Of a stretch of DNA of 64,000 bases, positions 60,816 through 64,000 are shown in pieces (positions within the stretch are counted from its first letter, which is position 1; each line of letters opens with the position of its first letter). The stretch lies in contig OX344755.2 in NCBI GenBank assembly GCA_947034885.2, forward strand, positions 21,521,052 through 21,585,051, read 5' to 3'. Under the pieces are notes generated by a model. The model saw only the letters and a list, made by a program, of their open reading frames with translations, ran no database searches and was not told the origin of the DNA. The stretch comes from Thuidium tamariscinum (Eukaryota; Streptophyta; Bryopsida; Hypnales; Thuidiaceae). The translations under genes and the position numbers were made by a program.

Positions 60816-61548
60816 GGGTGAGTTCAAGAAAGACCGGTCCTATTTCACATCACGATCAAAGTAACAATGTTGTTTTGGCAATAACTTTTGATGCATGAAT
60901 CCTATAATTTTGAAATTTTTATTGGAGATGCCTAACTTGATGTTAATCAGATCCCTTATTTTTTGAAATTTAAAATAATTAATTTTAAAATTAATTTTTA
61001 ATTTAGCTAATTTGTCACAATTAGGAGTTTTAGGGTTTTTACTACGTTAGGAGTACCCAAATTTAATGATTTAGGGCTCAAAATTTCATGGTCTATTTAC
61101 ATAGTAGGGAATCATGTATCTACCAAAGGAAATTTGAAAATATATTATTTTATGCCCTCCACATGAGTACAAACAACACTTCCATTGCACGCAATTTTTT
61201 AACATTGAATATGGTTTTAAGATCATTCTTTTTGTGAAATCTAATCATCATCAAGTATTCCCTAATGGCCAATTTTCAGTTTATCAAAAAAGTTCTTTTC
61301 CTATTTTTTACAAAATAAAATGTAAAAGTGCCTATTTTCATGAGATTTTGCACTTTCCTAGTTCACCTACTTAGAAAAATTTCCTACACTTTTCCTTTGT
61401 AGGATATCTTCTTCTTCAAGAAATATACATTAAGTATATTTTTCATATTTTAAAAAAATTGTTTTTCTATTTTTAAAGTACTCCCGAAAAATCAGGAGTA
61501 CTATGGCTAAAGTGTACAAAAACTTTTCGGTCTTTCTTGAACTCACCT
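60816..61548. mobile_element. GCAAGAAAC-family variant element, 733 bp, TSD TTTA
   Basis: Ends gggtgagttcaagaaagacc and ggtctttcttgaactcacct; TTTA at 60812-60815 and 61549-61552. Empty sites: A near 26168 and B near 38592. Same variant core as the element at 28248, in opposite orientation. Confidence 0.86.
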
Positions 61549-61760
61549 TTTAATGTATTCGCCCATGGATTTATTGTCAATCATGGTCACTACTCTAAGG
61601 AAATGACAAACCTTATACATACCTGTTTTAGAGAAACATAATGACCTACAATAGAAGGTGAGCAAATAAGTTCAAAAAATACTGAGGCCTTCAAGTAGCC
61701 ACCCTCATATGATTTGTAGATGCTGCTTTTCTATATTTTTCAACAACACATACATACAGT

Positions 61761-62138
61761 GGAAACACCCAAAACCGTCCATTTAAGGAATTCAGCATAG
61801 TTGGAGGGAGATTTTCCTAAAATTGATATTTTTCTAGTATTAGCGAGTGAAAATTATGAATATTCAAAAAAAGAAATAAATTTTTTGGGCATTGTATGTA
61901 ATTTCTATGTTTTTTTGAAGTGATGGGTGCCTAGACCATTGAAAGTGTCCAGTAGATGCACCCAAAACTGAACCCTGCAAAAATCAGCCCTGAGCCAACC
62001 AGATTTTCTTAAGTGTCCTTCACCTGTGTCAACAAATTATTTTCACACATGTGTCAAACACATTAACTACACTCTAGGGACATATTTGAGTGACTCTACA
62101 CTCCATTGCAAGGTACAGGGACGGGAATGGGTGTTTCT
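61761..62138. mobile_element. MITE-like element, GGAAACACCC ends, about 378 bp
   Basis: ggaaacaccc at the left and gggtgtttct at the right are inverted with one mismatch. The interior (aaggaattcagcatagttgg) resembles the repeat near 18711, 35123 and 47307. A and B have no element here (A near 26385). Target duplication not resolved. Confidence 0.5.
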
Positions 62139-63386
62139 CCCTTAATGTAGAGTCCTAATTTTGCCATTCCAAAGAGATTTGTGGAATGTATGATATTATT
62201 AACATTTCTTGTGTAGTGTTATTAACATTGAAGTATTATGCAATTTCAAAAAAACATACCAAATTTGGATTCCAAAAAAAGAACTCCATTTTTGGTGAAG
62301 TGTTCCATTAAATTTGAATGATTTTATATAATAATTCATTGAAAAATATTGATGATGACTTTGTAAAATTCAATTGCGGCAATATGTAAAAAACACCTAT
62401 ATGTACATCTTTAATTCAATAACCATCTCCAAAATAATTTAGAATTTTGTCACAATAGTTTCAAAAGTTAGGGTTATAATGTTCAAATTTTGAAAAATAG
62501 GTATTTCTTTATTGTAATTTGATTTCAGCAAGGCAACTATACCTTCACGGTGAAATGTACAAAATTAGTATCAATGTGAAGCTAAAATAGAAAAATCTAA
62601 TTATAACATAGAAATATCTATTCCTCACAATTTGGACATTGTCGCTTGAACCTTTTAGATTGTTGTGAAGAAATTCTAAAACTTTTTGCAGACGCTATTT
62701 AACAAAAAGATGTGCACATGGATATTTTCTACTTATCTATGCAATCAAATTCACAGAATTCGTCACCAATGATTTTTAATTGATTATCATTTAGAACTGT
62801 AAATTTTTAATGGAAAAATTTACAAGAAACAAAATTTTGCTTTTTAAACATTCAAATTTGGTATGTTTGATTAGAATTACATAAGAATTGAGTGTTCATA
62901 ATGCAAGACAAAAATTGCCATTTATATTCTATACTAAACAAAACAATTTAGGATGGCAAAATGGAGGGGAAGATTGAGAGTTGCCAGGTATGGTATATTT
63001 CAAGAGGTGAAGAATGCTAGAGGCCTATGCCCTTTCAACTTATGTATTTTATAACTATTTTCACAAAATTGTAGAATTTATGAAACGACTTCTATTAGAT
63101 GTCAATTCCACTTGCCTTTCAAAGAAAATGTGGTGCAAACTATTTTAAGATTAACACCTTCCTAAAATTCACTTTTAGTCTACCAATGGTCCATTTTTCT
63201 AGTGATTTCCCTCAGTGCTTCAACATTCATTTCCTCCAATTGAACTAAGTTACCTACCATAAATGGAGTGCCTAAGTGAAGTTGGACAATTTTATTTATA
63301 CAATTTATTTTCTGAAATTTAGTAAATTAAATGATCCCAATTAGTCAATGATAGAGCATCGGCCAACTAAGTTCCAATTGACTATC
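62139..63386. other. AT-rich spacer of unit C
   Basis: Collinear with A about 26415-27900 without the MITE at 27429; no gene is seen. Confidence 0.5.
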
Positions 63387-63948
63387 GTACCCTCAGGTCA
63401 GATTCGCTAAGCCCCATACAAAATGATTTAATTTTGGTTGAAATACCCCTTCATTAGCTCAATTTAGAATTTTTAGAATTTCATTATTAAAGATATGGAA
63501 TGTTTTGTTAGTTGTACAATAGGAGGCTCTTCCTTTGCTGTACAGTACAATGTAGTTAAAGCTTGAGTATTGGGTCTTCCAACTTTATTGAATCAGCATG
63601 AATGCAATGAATTAGCATTTCAATGATGTTAGATTTTCAGGCTCATTTTTTTAGCAAGGGGCTGAATGGGTGATCACCATAAATGCAATGCCCTTTATTA
63701 TAGTTGTAAAGTTGTATGCTTTGCCATTATATTTTGTAAGTGTAGATTTTTTAGATTTATAAAACAAAATTTGGGGGATTTTCAATATTTTTAATTTTTC
63801 ATGAATTTTTTTCCTAAGATTCATATTATTGTCATTAATATTTTCTACACTTTTCATATATATGTAACGCTATAATTTTTGAAATTTTTAAATATACCAT
63901 ATATATTTTATTTTGAATTATTTTTTAACGAATCTGACACGAGCATAG
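63387..63948. mobile_element. Inverted-repeat element, about 560 bp, TA flanks
   Basis: Left end tcgtaccctcaggtcagatt and right end aatctgacacgagcataggt are imperfect inverted repeats sharing gtcagattcg. The host gactacttcaat of A (27899) and B is split into gacta and tacttcaat, leaving TA on both sides. No transposase. Confidence 0.6.
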
Positions 63949-64000
63949 GTTACTTCAATTATGACAACCATGTCAATCGTCCATTAATATGACATTAGTT

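Larger units (their letters stand above)
42711..64000 (+). repeat. Tandem segment unit C (at least 21.3 kb, runs off the window)
   Basis: Same order as units A and B; the window ends at a point equal to about 27955 of A and 40820 of B. C-specific insertions: 46900 (then locally triplicated), 48319-57213, 59224-60213, 60816, 61761 and 63387. Without them C is about the same size as the other units. Confidence 0.9.

Overview
The window is nuclear DNA of a land plant. It has an intron-containing amino acid permease gene of the plant AAP type, signal-peptide dirigent (DIR) genes with one intron each, and a decayed plant-type folate gene (FOLD), all set in AT-rich, transposon-dense intergenic sequence. 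Coding exons are clearly more GC-rich than their surroundings. I cannot name the species. A non-flowering lineage such as a moss is plausible from the overall composition, but that is a guess. No LTR retrotransposon genes, transposase genes, rRNA, tRNA or CRISPR arrays were recognised.

Layout. 1-6.2 kb: AT-rich DNA with small inverted-repeat elements, a CACTA-like element and an old relic of a dirigent exon. 7.7-9.8 kb: an unprocessed FOLD pseudogene (methylene-THF dehydrogenase/cyclohydrolase) with several stops and frameshifts. 10.1-10.8 kb: degenerate repeats and a second dirigent relic. 11.2-14.7 kb: an intact seven-exon AAP gene, 515 codons plus stop. From the last codons of AAP to the end of the window the sequence is one segment present three times head to tail: unit A 14726-30194, unit B 30195-42710, unit C 42711 to beyond the window end. 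Each unit carries one dirigent gene on the minus strand. Copy A has a premature TGA in exon 2. Copies B and C are intact, encode 183 aa, and differ by one signal-peptide residue as far as I can read.

The three units act as natural empty-site controls for each other, so insertions and their target duplications can be read directly. The dominant feature is a family of inverted-repeat elements with ends like GGGTGATTGCAAGAAACACT and 4-bp target duplications. Twelve insertions are delimited here, plus fragments. Some are asymmetric (about 0.72-0.74 kb) and some are near-complete palindromes (about 0.85-1.09 kb); one site holds three of them nested inside each other. Unit-specific insertions also include a 990-bp Helitron carrying a 147-bp x 6 tandem array, an 8.9-kb hAT-like element (8-bp target duplication GATGAGCC) filled with satellite-like repeats and no transposase, a Tourist-like MITE with TAA duplication, a 197-bp CACTA-type palindrome and several other MITEs.

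Functionally, the intact genes are an AAP-type H+/amino acid symporter and two apoplastic dirigent-domain proteins. The FOLD locus, dirigent copy A and two dirigent fragments are dead or decaying. All boundaries were read by eye; no alignment or database search was run.
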